Source: Kutzneria sp. CA-103260 | GTDB lineage: Bacteria > Actinomycetota > Actinomycetes > Mycobacteriales > Pseudonocardiaceae | DNA: 64,000 bases | Assembly (NCBI RefSeq): GCF_018263855.1 | Contig: NZ_CP073318.1 | Location: forward strand, 3,286,001 to 3,350,000 | Reading direction: 5' to 3' | Part shown: piece after piece, positions 44,359 through 52,453 of the stretch | Layout: each line of letters starts with the position of its first letter | How positions within the stretch are numbered: the first letter of the stretch is position 1 | The notes under the pieces: generated by a model | What the model saw: the letters and a program-made list of their open reading frames with translations, nothing else | The model's database searches: none | Told to the model about the DNA's origin: nothing | Made by a program: the position numbers and the translations under genes

Positions 44359-45123
44359 GTGCGCAAACTGTCCGCATCAGCGGCCGTCTTAGGCGCCGCG
44401 ATGCTGGCCTTGTCCCTGCCGAGCCCTGCCAGTGCCGCCATCCTGACCCCGTTGCCGCAGAACGCGGACGGGTGGGAGCAGTCCTTCTCCCCGGCCTACG
44501 ACTACGACGGCGACGGCTGCTACGCGACCGCCGCCATCGCGCCCGACGGCACCCTCAACCCCGGGCTCAAGCTCGGCGGCGACGTCAACGGGCACTGTCA
44601 CGACCCGGCCCAGCTGGAGAACTCGAACACGTACTCGCGCGAGAAGTGCAACAACGGCTGGTGCGCGGTGGAGTACGCGAGCTACTTCGAGAAGGACCAG
44701 GCCACGCTGGGCCCGCTGGCCATCGGCCACACCCACGACTGGGAGCACGTGGTGGTGTGGATCAACATCGCCGAGAACCAGGTCGACTACGTGTCCACCT
44801 CGCAGCACAGCAGCTGGAAGTGGTACCCGCGCTCGCAGGTCCGGTTCGACGGCAGCCACCCCAAGGTGGTGTACCACAAGGACGGGGCCAGCACCCACTT
44901 CTTCCGGCTGGCCAACAGCAACGACGACCCGCCGGAGAACTACACCCACGGCTGGTTCTACCCGCGGCTGGTCGGCTGGAACGGCTATCCCAGCACCGCG
45001 TTGCGGGACCGGCTGATGAACGCCGACTTCGGCGACGCCACCATCAAGATCAATGACGGTCGGTTCAACGACTCCCTGAAGAACGCTCTGCCCTCGGGGA
45101 TTCCGTTCGACCCGAACGCCTGA
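44359..45123 (+). CDS. Secreted NPP1/necrosis-inducing (Nep1-like) protein
   Basis: 254 residues. The signal peptide (RKLSASAAVLGAAMLALSL, then PSPASAA) directs secretion. The mature protein contains the NLP hallmark heptapeptide as GHTHDWEHVVVWI (family consensus GHRHDWE), with TYSREKCNNGWCAVEYASYFEKD upstream split by the conserved cysteines, and THFFRLAN downstream. NLP proteins of plant pathogens bind sphingolipid head groups and damage dicot membranes; actinomycete copies occur but their role is poorly known. Thr replaces the heptapeptide Arg, which may alter toxicity. GTG at 44359 has AAGGAG five bases upstream; the GTG at 44353 lies in that site. Confidence 0.9.
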   Translation: MRKLSASAAVLGAAMLALSLPSPASAAILTPLPQNADGWEQSFSPAYDYDGDGCYATAAIAPDGTLNPGLKLGGDVNGHCHDPAQLENSNTYSREKCNNGWCAVEYASYFEKDQATLGPLAIGHTHDWEHVVVWINIAENQVDYVSTSQHSSWKWYPRSQVRFDGSHPKVVYHKDGASTHFFRLANSNDDPPENYTHGWFYPRLVGWNGYPSTALRDRLMNADFGDATIKINDGRFNDSLKNALPSGIPFDPNA

Positions 45124-45135
45124 TCGCCGGCGGCT

Positions 45136-45156
45136 CGCCGTCCACTGTGGACGGCG
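45136..45156. terminator. Tight hairpin between convergent genes
   Basis: CGCCGTCCAC (45136-45145) and GTGGACGGCG (45147-45156) are perfect arms around a single T. It contains the palindrome GTCCACTGTGGAC and separates the NPP1 and monooxygenase stops. Confidence 0.6.
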
Positions 45157-45162
45157 GGCCGC

Positions 45163-46245
45163 TCAGGCGGTCAGCATCCAGTGGCTGAACGCGGCGTACC
45201 GCTCGGCGAACTCCTCGGCGTCCTTGGCCTGTTCCACGCTCGCCGAGAACTCCCGGACCCGCTCGAACCGCGCCATCCGGGCAATCTCGTAGCGCCGCAA
45301 GGCTTCCGGCAGGCCGGCGGAGCCGGCCAGCTCGTCGCGCAGCACGCCGACGTCCTCGATGCCGAGGGTGCCGCCGGCCGCGATGTGCGGCGACAGGCCG
45401 TGCGCGGCGTCCCCGATCAGCGCCACACGCTCACTGGTCCACGTCGGCAGCTCCGGCACGTACATGATCTGGTTCTCCAGGATGTCGTCCTCCGGGGTGT
45501 CGGCGATCATCCGCAGCAGGTCGTCGTGCCAGCCGCTCTCGGCGAGGTTGTGGGCCCGCCGCAACGCCCGGTCCCGCTTGCTGCCTTTGAGGTCGCCAGC
45601 GTCGAACTGGTTGACCATCCACATGGTCTGGTGCTCGCCGACCCGGGCGTAGCCGCCACGCGTGCGGTCCCGGCCGATGGTCAGCACCGAGCCCTCCGGC
45701 CGCTCGTCCCCGGCCGGCACGATCGCCCGCCACGCGAAGTGGCCCAGGTCCTGGTAGGCGTCGCTGTTGGGCAGCAGCCACCGCCGGACCTTCGAGTAGA
45801 CGCCGTCGGCCCCGATCAGGAGGTCCGCCTTGAGGTCCCCGTCGGCGAGGTGGACCGTCACGCCGTCCTCGTCCTCGGTGAAGCCGATCAGCCCGGTGTT
45901 CAGCCGGATCCGCTCGCGACCGATGGCGTCGGCCAGCACGGTGTTCAGGGCCGGCCTCGGCACCAGCAGGAACCGGTGGTCCGCATCCCCGTAGCCGGCG
46001 GCGCGGTGCGACTGCCCGGTCGGGTCGAAGAACCAGGTGTCGATCTCGTGGCCCATGGACCGGACCTGGTCCCCCACCCCGATCCGGTCCAGCTCGTCGA
46101 GCGCGTTGCGCCACAGCCCGATCCCCGCGCCCGCGGCCCGGATCTCCGGCGCCTGCTCCAGCACCGTCACGTCGTGCCCGATCCCCCGCAGCGCCGCCGC
46201 GGCGGTCAGTCCGACCAGGCCGCCCCCAGCGATCACAGTGCGCAT
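45163..46245 (-). CDS. FAD-dependent aromatic-type monooxygenase
   Basis: 360 residues of the PHBH/salicylate hydroxylase group. FAD-binding motif GGGLVGLTAAAALRG at the N terminus, the DG motif LIGADGVYSKVR, and the GD motif ALIGDAAHGLSPHIAAGG are all intact. It hydroxylates a small, usually aromatic substrate with NAD(P)H and oxygen. The ATG at 46245 has AAGGGG six bases upstream, so it is preferred to TTG at 46251. Divergent from a LysR-type regulator that probably controls it. Confidence 0.87.
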   Translation of the reverse strand: MRTVIAGGGLVGLTAAAALRGIGHDVTVLEQAPEIRAAGAGIGLWRNALDELDRIGVGDQVRSMGHEIDTWFFDPTGQSHRAAGYGDADHRFLLVPRPALNTVLADAIGRERIRLNTGLIGFTEDEDGVTVHLADGDLKADLLIGADGVYSKVRRWLLPNSDAYQDLGHFAWRAIVPAGDERPEGSVLTIGRDRTRGGYARVGEHQTMWMVNQFDAGDLKGSKRDRALRRAHNLAESGWHDDLLRMIADTPEDDILENQIMYVPELPTWTSERVALIGDAAHGLSPHIAAGGTLGIEDVGVLRDELAGSAGLPEALRRYEIARMARFERVREFSASVEQAKDAEEFAERYAAFSHWMLTA

Positions 46246-46334
46246 GTCCAACCCCTTCCGTTTCCCGTGCCCCCATTCAAGATCCGCGTCATTATGATTG
46301 CAAATGCATGCTTGCTATCCTTAGCATTACCTCC

Positions 46335-47201
46335 ATGCATCTTGATCTCAACCTGCTGACCGCCCTCGACGTGCTGCTGGAGGAGCGCAGCGTCGGCGCG
46401 GCGGCCGACCGCCTGCACCTGTCGCAGCCGGCGATGAGCCGGACGCTGGGCCGGATCCGCAAGGCCACCGGCGACGAGATCCTGGTCCGGTCCGGCCGGT
46501 CGATGCTGCCCACCGCGTACGCCGAGCAGATTCGCGGCGAGGTGCACCAGCTCGTCACCCGGGCGCAGGCCATCTTCACGCCGTCGGCCGAGCTCGACCT
46601 GTCCACTCTGGACCGTACGTTCGCCTTGCAGTGCAACGATGTCGTCGCCAGCGCCCTCGTCCCCCCGCTGACCGCCCGCATCGCCGCGACCGCCCCCGGC
46701 GTGTGCCTGCGGGTGCTCGGCGAGTCCGACTCCGACGTCGACGAGCTCCGCCGGGGCGCCGTCGACCTCCGGATCACCGACCAGACCACGCATCCCGCCG
46801 ACGTGCGCTCCGAGATCGTCATGACCGACACCCTGGCCGTCATCGCCCGCCGTGCCGGCGATCCCTTCGCCCTCCCCCACGTCGCCATCTCCCGCCGGGG
46901 CCGGCAGCGCAGCCGCCTCGACGACCTCCTGGAGGAGCAGGGCCTGCGCCGGCACGTCGTACTCACCGTCCCCACCCTCGCCATGGCGTTGCAGGCCGTC
47001 GCCACCGCCGACCTCGTCACCATCGCCCCGCGCACCCTCAGCGCCGGCCAGCTCACCCCCGGCCTGCGGGCCTTCCCGTTTCCCTTGCCCACGCCAGAGA
47101 TCCCCGCCGTCCTGGCCTGGCACACCCGCCACGACCCCGACCACGCCCACCAATGGCTGCGGTCCCTGATCGCCGAGACGCTGGCCTCCGTCGCCAGCTG
47201 A
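46335..47201 (+). CDS. LysR-type transcriptional regulator
   Basis: 288 residues. The N-terminal winged HTH is NLLTALDVLLEERSVGAAAD, then RLHLSQPAMSRTLGRIRKATGD; the remainder is a LysR substrate-binding domain (FALQCNDVVASALVPPLT, PGVCLRVLGESDSDVDELRRG, ALQAVATADLVTIAP). Divergent from the flavin monooxygenase, the standard LysR arrangement, so the effector may be that enzyme's substrate or product. ATG at 46335 matches the family; 46308 would add nine residues. The short intergenic region holds GCAA-N8-TTGC at 46300-46315, only a weak operator candidate. Confidence 0.87.
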   Translation: MHLDLNLLTALDVLLEERSVGAAADRLHLSQPAMSRTLGRIRKATGDEILVRSGRSMLPTAYAEQIRGEVHQLVTRAQAIFTPSAELDLSTLDRTFALQCNDVVASALVPPLTARIAATAPGVCLRVLGESDSDVDELRRGAVDLRITDQTTHPADVRSEIVMTDTLAVIARRAGDPFALPHVAISRRGRQRSRLDDLLEEQGLRRHVVLTVPTLAMALQAVATADLVTIAPRTLSAGQLTPGLRAFPFPLPTPEIPAVLAWHTRHDPDHAHQWLRSLIAETLASVAS

Positions 47202-47243
47202 GATCACAGCACCGCAACGCGATGGTGTTGGTACGGTCGGTTC

Positions 47244-47945
47244 ATGGCCGACGTGATCGAGGACGAGGCAGTGCGGGCGACGCGTCTGCTGGACGCGCAG
47301 GACAAGGCGGTGCAGCTGTTCGCCGAGGTGGAGGCGCGCGGCATCGTGGCGCCGGGCGTGCGGGAGACCGAGGCCAGCAACGCCATCCGCGACCTCGCCG
47401 CCGACATGTTCGGCGTCAGCCGGTTCTGGCACAAGCGGATCGTGCGGTCCGGGGTGAACACGCTCCAGCCGTACAAGGAGAACCCGCCGGACCGGGTGAT
47501 CGCCGAGGACGACATCGTGTTCTGCGACTTCGGGCCGATCTTCGAGGAGTGGGAGGCCGACTTCGGCCGCACCTTCGTGCTCGGCGACGACCCGGTGAAG
47601 CTGCGGCTGCGGGACAGCCTGGCCGAGGTCTGGCAGGCCGGTCGGGCCTACTTCGACAGCCACCCGGACGTCACCGGCGAGGAGCTCTACGGGCACGTCG
47701 TCGGCCTGGCCGAGGCAGCGGGCTGGGAGTTCGGCGGCGAGATCGCCGGCCACGTGGTCGGGCAGTTCCCGCACGAGCGGATCGAGGGCGAGAAGATCGC
47801 CTCCTACATCGCCCCCGGCAGCGACGGCCCGATGCGCCGGACCGACCGCAACGGGCAGGCCGCGCACTGGATCCTGGAGATCCACCTGGTCGACCGCGAG
47901 CGCGGCTTCGGCGGCTTCGTCGAGGAACTGCTGGACCTGGGCTGA
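47244..47945 (+). CDS. M24-family metallopeptidase (aminopeptidase P-like)
   Basis: 233 residues, a bare pita-bread domain without the N-terminal creatinase domain. Metal ligands are visible as FCDFGPI and EADFGRTFVLG (two Asp), GHVVGQFPHE (His) and ILEIHLVD (Glu); the last glutamate is less clear. It could cleave Xaa-Pro dipeptides or be a non-peptidase relative. Its stop shares one base with the next start (TGATG). Confidence 0.82.
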   Translation: MADVIEDEAVRATRLLDAQDKAVQLFAEVEARGIVAPGVRETEASNAIRDLAADMFGVSRFWHKRIVRSGVNTLQPYKENPPDRVIAEDDIVFCDFGPIFEEWEADFGRTFVLGDDPVKLRLRDSLAEVWQAGRAYFDSHPDVTGEELYGHVVGLAEAAGWEFGGEIAGHVVGQFPHERIEGEKIASYIAPGSDGPMRRTDRNGQAAHWILEIHLVDRERGFGGFVEELLDLG

Positions 47946-48403
47946 TGCCACGCACCGACAAGGCTTTCCGGGTGGTCGCCGCCCCGCTGGACCGGGTGTT
48001 CGCGGCCCTCGTCGACCCGGCCGCGCTCGTGGCCTGGCTGCCGCCGGAGGGGATGACCGGCCGGTTCGAGTGGTTCGACGCGCGCCCGGGCGGGTCGTAC
48101 CGGCTGGTCCTGACCTACGCGGACCCGTCGGGCGCGCCCGGCAAGGCCACCGCCGACTCCGACGTCGTCGAGGGGCGCTTCGTCGACATCGTCCCGGTGG
48201 CACGGGTGGTGCAGGCGGCCGACTTCGTGTCCGACGACCCCGCCTACGCCGGCACGATGACCATGACCTGGGCGGTCACGGCCGTCGACGGCGGCACGCG
48301 GGTGGAGATCCGGGCCGACGACGTCCCCGACGGCATCTCCGCCGAGGACCACGCCGTCGGCCTGGCCTCCTCGCTGGCCAACCTCGCCGCGTACGTGGAA
48401 TAG
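47945..48403 (+). CDS. SRPBCC (AHSA1-type) domain protein
   Basis: 152 residues with the START/SRPBCC helix-grip fold: DRVFAALVDPAALVAWLPP near the N terminus, DARPGGSYRLVLTY, EGRFVDIVPVARVVQA, TMTMTWAVTAVDGGTRVEI, and the C-terminal helix GLASSLANLAAYVE. These proteins bind hydrophobic ligands or act as polyketide cyclase-like or stress proteins; no specific role can be named. Coupled to the M24 gene by a TGATG junction. Confidence 0.85.
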   Translation: MPRTDKAFRVVAAPLDRVFAALVDPAALVAWLPPEGMTGRFEWFDARPGGSYRLVLTYADPSGAPGKATADSDVVEGRFVDIVPVARVVQAADFVSDDPAYAGTMTMTWAVTAVDGGTRVEIRADDVPDGISAEDHAVGLASSLANLAAYVE

Positions 48404-48407
48404 GCCG

Positions 48408-49223
48408 TCAGTCCAGCAACGGGAACGAACCCGAGGACAGCAGTCCCACGATCGCGTCGGTGCGATCCCTCGGCGCCGCGTAGTCGGGATGCGCCCGCAG
48501 CACCGAGGCGGCGTCGTGCAGCCGGTGCAGCTGCGCGGCGGCCTCCCGCACATCCCGGCCGTTGACCGCGTGGCCGGCGTAGGTCGGCTCCTTGACGTCG
48601 ACCCGTCCGACCGCGACCGCCTTCTCCACCCGCCGGGCGCAGCGGCAGAACCCTTGCGGCGTCACGATTCCACAGGTCGATCCCATGAACGCCCGCAGCC
48701 GTTCGCGAGCCCGTTCCAGCCGTTTCCGGTACGCCGCCGGCGAAACGTCCAGCACCCAGGCGGCCTCGGTGGACGTCAGCTCAAAGATCTCCCCGAGCAC
48801 GAAGGCGATCCGCTCCGACCGCTCCAGGCACTGCAACACCGCCTGCGTGCACGACAGCCGCACCTCGGTGGCCAGCAGCTCGGCCTCCGGACCGGCGTAG
48901 TCGTTGTCGGCCAACCCGTCGGCGAGATCGGCCCGGAACTCGTCCAGGCTGAGCTCCCGCCGCTCCTGCGGCGTCTTGCGGCGCAGGTTGAGCAGGTAGT
49001 TCACGCCGATCCGGTACGCCCAGGTGAGCAGCTTGGCCTCGCCTCGGAACGAGGACAGCCGGGTGATCACCTGGATCAGGATCTCCTGAGTGGCGTCCTC
49101 GGCGTCGGCCGGCCGCCACACCATCCGCAGCGCCAGCCGGTAGAGCGGATCCCGCAGCTCGCGCACGATCTCCCGCAGCGCCTCCTGGTCCCCGTCGACC
49201 GCCCGGGCGACGAGGTCGCTCAC
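48408..49223 (-). CDS. ECF-like RNA polymerase sigma factor with cysteine-containing C-terminal extension
   Basis: 271 residues. Sigma region 2 is LYRLALRMVWRPADAEDATQ leading into LIQVITRLSSFRGEAKLLTW, and region 4 is FELTSTEAAWVLDVSPAAYR with KRLERARERLRAF. After region 4 about 95 more residues follow, starting CGIVTPQGFCRCARRV, a CxGx...CxC group likely to bind zinc or sense redox. This extension occurs in a subset of ECF factors. It overlaps the haloalkane dehalogenase-like gene (GTGA at 49220-49223) and is translated after it. No anti-sigma gene is adjacent. Confidence 0.85.
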   Translation of the reverse strand: MSDLVARAVDGDQEALREIVRELRDPLYRLALRMVWRPADAEDATQEILIQVITRLSSFRGEAKLLTWAYRIGVNYLLNLRRKTPQERRELSLDEFRADLADGLADNDYAGPEAELLATEVRLSCTQAVLQCLERSERIAFVLGEIFELTSTEAAWVLDVSPAAYRKRLERARERLRAFMGSTCGIVTPQGFCRCARRVEKAVAVGRVDVKEPTYAGHAVNGRDVREAAAQLHRLHDAASVLRAHPDYAAPRDRTDAIVGLLSSGSFPLLD

Positions 49224-50065
49224 GACCACAGCCAGGACGCGATCGCCCGGCCCATCGCCTCGGGCTGGTCCTCCGGCGCCTGGTGCCCGCCCGGCCCCAG
49301 CGACACCGTGGTCACGGCAGCGAAGGTCTCCTTGGCCCACGCCGCCGTCTCCGGCGATCCCATGCCCACTCCCGGCTCCACGGTCATCACGAGCTTGCGC
49401 ACCTCCGGCGTCTCGGCCAGCCACCGCCCGTAGGCGACGACCCGATCATGCACGTCGGCCGGCTCGCCGTCGAACGGGATCTCCCGCGGCCAGGCCAGCA
49501 GCGGCCGCCGCGACCGCTCGTCCGGATAGGGCCGCCGGTACTCGTCGTGGTCGGCCGGCGCGAGCCCCGACGCCACCCCGTGCGGCAGGTTGAACTCGAT
49601 GAACTGGTTGTCCCGCAACACGATCTGCTCCCCCTCAGGCGACCGCATGCGCCGGAACAGCTCCTGCCCCAGCGGCGGCATCTCGGCCCAGGACAGCGGC
49701 CGCAGGAACGTCTCCACCAGCGCCAGCCCGCGCACCCGGTCCGGATGCCGGCGGGCCCAGTCCATGCCCAGCGCCCCGCCCCAGTCCTGGCCGACGATCA
49801 CCACGTCGTCCAGCCCCAGCGCCTCGAACCAGGCGTCCAGGTACCGGGCGTGGTCCACGAACCGGTAGCCGATGTCCGGCTTGCCCGAGTCGCCCATGCC
49901 GATCAGGTCCGGCGCCAGGCACCGGGCCCGGTCGGCCAGCACCGGGATCACGTTCCGCCACAGGTACGACGACGTCGGGTTGCCGTGCAGGAACACCACC
50001 GTCGTGTCCCCCTGACCGGCCTCCCGGTACGCCATGAACGAGTCCTCGACCTCGATCGTCCGCAC
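49220..50065 (-). CDS. Haloalkane dehalogenase-type alpha/beta hydrolase
   Basis: 281 residues. Oxyanion/halide region FLHGNPTSSYLWRNV (Asn of HGNP), nucleophile GQDWGGALG with Asp-Trp, the catalytic acid in LVETFLRPLSW in the LinB/DhaA (HLD-II) position, and catalytic His in GPGGHQAPEDQP. All five family residues are therefore visible, which supports carbon-halogen hydrolysis. GTG at 50065 is preceded by GAGGGAGGACATT. The sigma factor gene follows with overlap; a TetR gene diverges upstream. Confidence 0.87.
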   Translation of the reverse strand: MRTIEVEDSFMAYREAGQGDTTVVFLHGNPTSSYLWRNVIPVLADRARCLAPDLIGMGDSGKPDIGYRFVDHARYLDAWFEALGLDDVVIVGQDWGGALGMDWARRHPDRVRGLALVETFLRPLSWAEMPPLGQELFRRMRSPEGEQIVLRDNQFIEFNLPHGVASGLAPADHDEYRRPYPDERSRRPLLAWPREIPFDGEPADVHDRVVAYGRWLAETPEVRKLVMTVEPGVGMGSPETAAWAKETFAAVTTVSLGPGGHQAPEDQPEAMGRAIASWLWS

Positions 50066-50194
50066 AATGTCCTCCCTCGTCGAACTGCCGTCACGAGGTT
50101 GGACACGCCCCGGCGGCCGACTGTGACATCTCCTCCGCGGGGGCGATGATCCGCCGCATCGCCTCCGGGCTTGACGGCCCAGCCGGGCGAGAGC

Positions 50195-50227
50195 ACTATG
50201 GAAACTATGGAAACCGAAATAGTTTCC
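50195..50227. promoter_or_regulatory. TetR operator candidate overlapping the TetR start codon
   Basis: GGAAACTAT (50200-50208) and ATAGTTTCC (50219-50227) form a perfect 9-base inverted repeat with 10-base spacing. The unit ACTATGGAA is also tandemly repeated at 50195-50212. The ATG at 50198 lies inside. Such a position would block a leaderless transcript. Confidence 0.6.
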
Positions 50228-50800
50228 GCAGTATCGGAGCGGACCGAGGTGATCGTCGAGGCGGCGGCCCGGCTGTTCCTGGGGCCGGGCCGGGTCAGCA
50301 TGGACGACCTGGCCCGCGAGCTGGGGATGAGCAAGAAGACGATCTACCGGCATTTCCCGGACAAGCACAGCCTGCTGACGGCCGTGCTGGACCGGCAGTT
50401 CGGGGCGATCGAGCGCACGCTGACGGCGGCGGCGCGGGAGACCGCGGGCCGGCCGTTCGGCGAGCAGGTGCGGGGTTTCCTGATCGCAGCCTGCGGCGAG
50501 CTCGACCGGATCGGCGCGGCCCAGTTGGCCACCGGCCGGGGCGACCCGGTGCTGCGGCGACACGTGGAACAGCGCATGGACGCGGTGGTCTACCAGCGGC
50601 TGGACGAGCTGTTCCGCGACGGCGACCGGCGCGGGCTGCTGTCGACGCCGCCCGAGCTGCTGAGCGAGATCATCCGCGGCGCGGTGGAACGGCTGCTGAA
50701 CTCGCAGCTGCCGCGCCAACTCGACCGCTCGGCCGCCGACCTGCTCCGGGCGACCGTCGACACCGTGCTCTACGGGGCGATCCGCCCCGCCGACGAGTAG
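50198..50800 (+). CDS. TetR-family transcriptional regulator
   Basis: 200 residues. The N-terminal HTH is VIVEAAARLFLGPGRVSMDDLARELG followed by MSKKTIYRHFPDKHSLLTAVLD (given here in part: LARELGMSKKTIYRHF), typical of TetR proteins, followed by an all-helical ligand domain with PELLSEIIRGAVERLL. It starts a plus-strand group with an SDR enzyme, an NMT1-like protein and a nitroreductase, and diverges from the dehalogenase/sigma pair, so it could regulate both sides. ATG at 50198 overlaps the putative operator; ATG at 50207 is an alternative. Confidence 0.87.
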   Translation: METMETEIVSAVSERTEVIVEAAARLFLGPGRVSMDDLARELGMSKKTIYRHFPDKHSLLTAVLDRQFGAIERTLTAAARETAGRPFGEQVRGFLIAACGELDRIGAAQLATGRGDPVLRRHVEQRMDAVVYQRLDELFRDGDRRGLLSTPPELLSEIIRGAVERLLNSQLPRQLDRSAADLLRATVDTVLYGAIRPADE

Positions 50801-50810
50801 GAGGCTCACC

Positions 50811-51560
50811 GTGACTGGGGACAGGGTGGCACTGATCACCGGTGCCAGCAGTGGAATCGGTGCGGCCACGGCAAAGCTGCTGGCCGCACGTGGCATGCGA
50901 GTGGTGGTCAACTACCTGCACAGCGCCGACGCCGCCAAGGCTGTCGTGGCCGACATCGAGGCGGCCGGCGGCGAGGCCATGGCCGTGCAGGCCGACGTGC
51001 GCGAAACCGCCGCCGTCGACCGCATGATCGCGGAAGTCCAGACGGTGTGGGGCGGCGTGGACGTGCTGGTGCACAACGCACTCACCCCGTACGCGATCAA
51101 GTCGTTCCAGGACATGACCTGGGCGGAACTGGGCGGCAAGGTCGACGACGAGATGCGGGCGGCCTTCGTGGTCACCAAGGCGGCCCTGCCGCACATGACC
51201 GAACAGCGCTGGGGCCGTCTCATCTACCTCGGCACCGGCCTCAGCCGTCGGCCCCGGGCCGGCATGATCGCCCTGGGCACGGCCAAGGCCGCGCTGACCC
51301 AGTTCGCCCGCTACGTCGCCCAGGAAGTGGCGCCGTCGGGGATCACCGTCAACGTCGTGGAGCCCGGCCCGGTCGCCGAGACCCGCATCTCGCACGTGCT
51401 CGACGGCGAGCAGGCCGAGCGGCAGATCGCCGCCACCCCGCTGGGCCGCCTGGCGCGGCCGGCGGACGTCGCCAACGCGGTGGCCTTCTACGCCAGCGAG
51501 GACAACAGCTTCATGACCGGCACCACGGCCGCGGTCAACGGCGGGATGGCGATGTACTGA
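50811..51560 (+). CDS. Short-chain dehydrogenase/reductase with altered active site
   Basis: 249 residues. The Rossmann motif ITGASSGIGAATAKLL and the DVRETAAVDR and VLVHNALTP segments mark an SDR. The catalytic region reads IYLGTGLSRRPRAGMIALGTAKAAL: the lysine of YxxxK is there, but the tyrosine position is Leu, and the usual catalytic serine is not obvious. It may use another residue, or bind NADP(H) without classical catalysis. GTG start has GGAGG six bases upstream. Stop overlaps the next start (TGATG). Confidence 0.85.
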   Translation: MTGDRVALITGASSGIGAATAKLLAARGMRVVVNYLHSADAAKAVVADIEAAGGEAMAVQADVRETAAVDRMIAEVQTVWGGVDVLVHNALTPYAIKSFQDMTWAELGGKVDDEMRAAFVVTKAALPHMTEQRWGRLIYLGTGLSRRPRAGMIALGTAKAALTQFARYVAQEVAPSGITVNVVEPGPVAETRISHVLDGEQAERQIAATPLGRLARPADVANAVAFYASEDNSFMTGTTAAVNGGMAMY

Positions 51561-52453
51561 TGGACACCATCGACCTCACCTACGTCGGCCGGGGCCTGCA
51601 CGAAGAACTCGTCGCCCACATCGCCGACCAGGAGGACTTCTACGCCGCCGAAGGCGTTCGCGTCGTGCTGCGCGACGGCGTCGCCTGGGACGACGAGCGG
51701 GTGCGCCGCACCGCCACCATCGGCCTCGGCCGGGCCCTGCTGACCCGGCTGACCAGTGGCATCCCGTGGGTGACGGTCAACGTCAACACCCACGGCCCGC
51801 TGTTCTGGTTCCTGGCTCGCGACGGCATCACCTCCCTGTCCGATCTGGCCGGCAAGCGCCTGGCGGTGCACGCCCCGCACACCGCCCCCGGCTGTTTCGC
51901 CCGCATCGTGCTGCGCCGGGCCGGCCTCGACCCGGACCGCGACCTCACCACCGTCGTCCGCGCCCCCGGCGACTACGGCCTCGACCTGCGCCACCTCCGG
52001 GACGGCAGCATCGACGCCGCCTACGTCGGCAGCACCATGGCCCCGGAGGCGGTCGCCGCCGAGCACGGCTGGCGAGTGCTGGCCTGGGTCGGCGATCACT
52101 TCCGGATTCCCACCGTCGGCGTGGCCGTCGACCCCACGCACATCCGGCCCGACGACCCCGCCGTACAGGCCGTGGTGCGAGCGCACCGGCGGGCGTTGCA
52201 GGTGATCCACACCGATCCCGACGCCACGGTGCGGCACCTCCGGACGTTCCTCGGCCGGCACACCACCGAGAAGATCCGGGCCCACTACGACACGTTCATC
52301 GCGCCCCACTTCACCACCAACGGCCAGGTCGACCTCGCCGTCGCCGACGCGGCGATCACCGCGGTCGCCGCCGAACTCGGCGTGCCGACCAACGTCGCCG
52401 CAGCCGATTTCTACCGCACAGAAGGAGATTCGGCGGGTCATGGACGTCTATGA
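51560..52453 (+). CDS. NMT1/SsuA-like substrate-binding-fold protein without signal peptide
   Basis: 297 residues resembling NMT1/THI5 or aliphatic sulfonate-binding proteins: LHEELVAHIADQEDFYAAEG, TSLSDLAGKRLAVHAPHT, SIDAAYVGSTMAPEAVAAE and GVAVDPTHIRPDDPAVQAVV. Binding proteins of this type are normally exported, but the N terminus here (MDTIDLTYVGRGLHEEL) has no signal sequence. It may be cytoplasmic and enzymatic or regulatory, as for some THI5 relatives. It is coupled to the SDR (TGATG) and overlaps the nitroreductase by 14 bases. Confidence 0.8.
   Translation: MDTIDLTYVGRGLHEELVAHIADQEDFYAAEGVRVVLRDGVAWDDERVRRTATIGLGRALLTRLTSGIPWVTVNVNTHGPLFWFLARDGITSLSDLAGKRLAVHAPHTAPGCFARIVLRRAGLDPDRDLTTVVRAPGDYGLDLRHLRDGSIDAAYVGSTMAPEAVAAEHGWRVLAWVGDHFRIPTVGVAVDPTHIRPDDPAVQAVVRAHRRALQVIHTDPDATVRHLRTFLGRHTTEKIRAHYDTFIAPHFTTNGQVDLAVADAAITAVAAELGVPTNVAAADFYRTEGDSAGHGRL

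Noticed and set aside
46300..46315. GCAA-N8-TTGC as a LysR operator
   Set aside because: Only four paired bases per arm and no clear T-N11-A in the right place; too weak to list as a feature.
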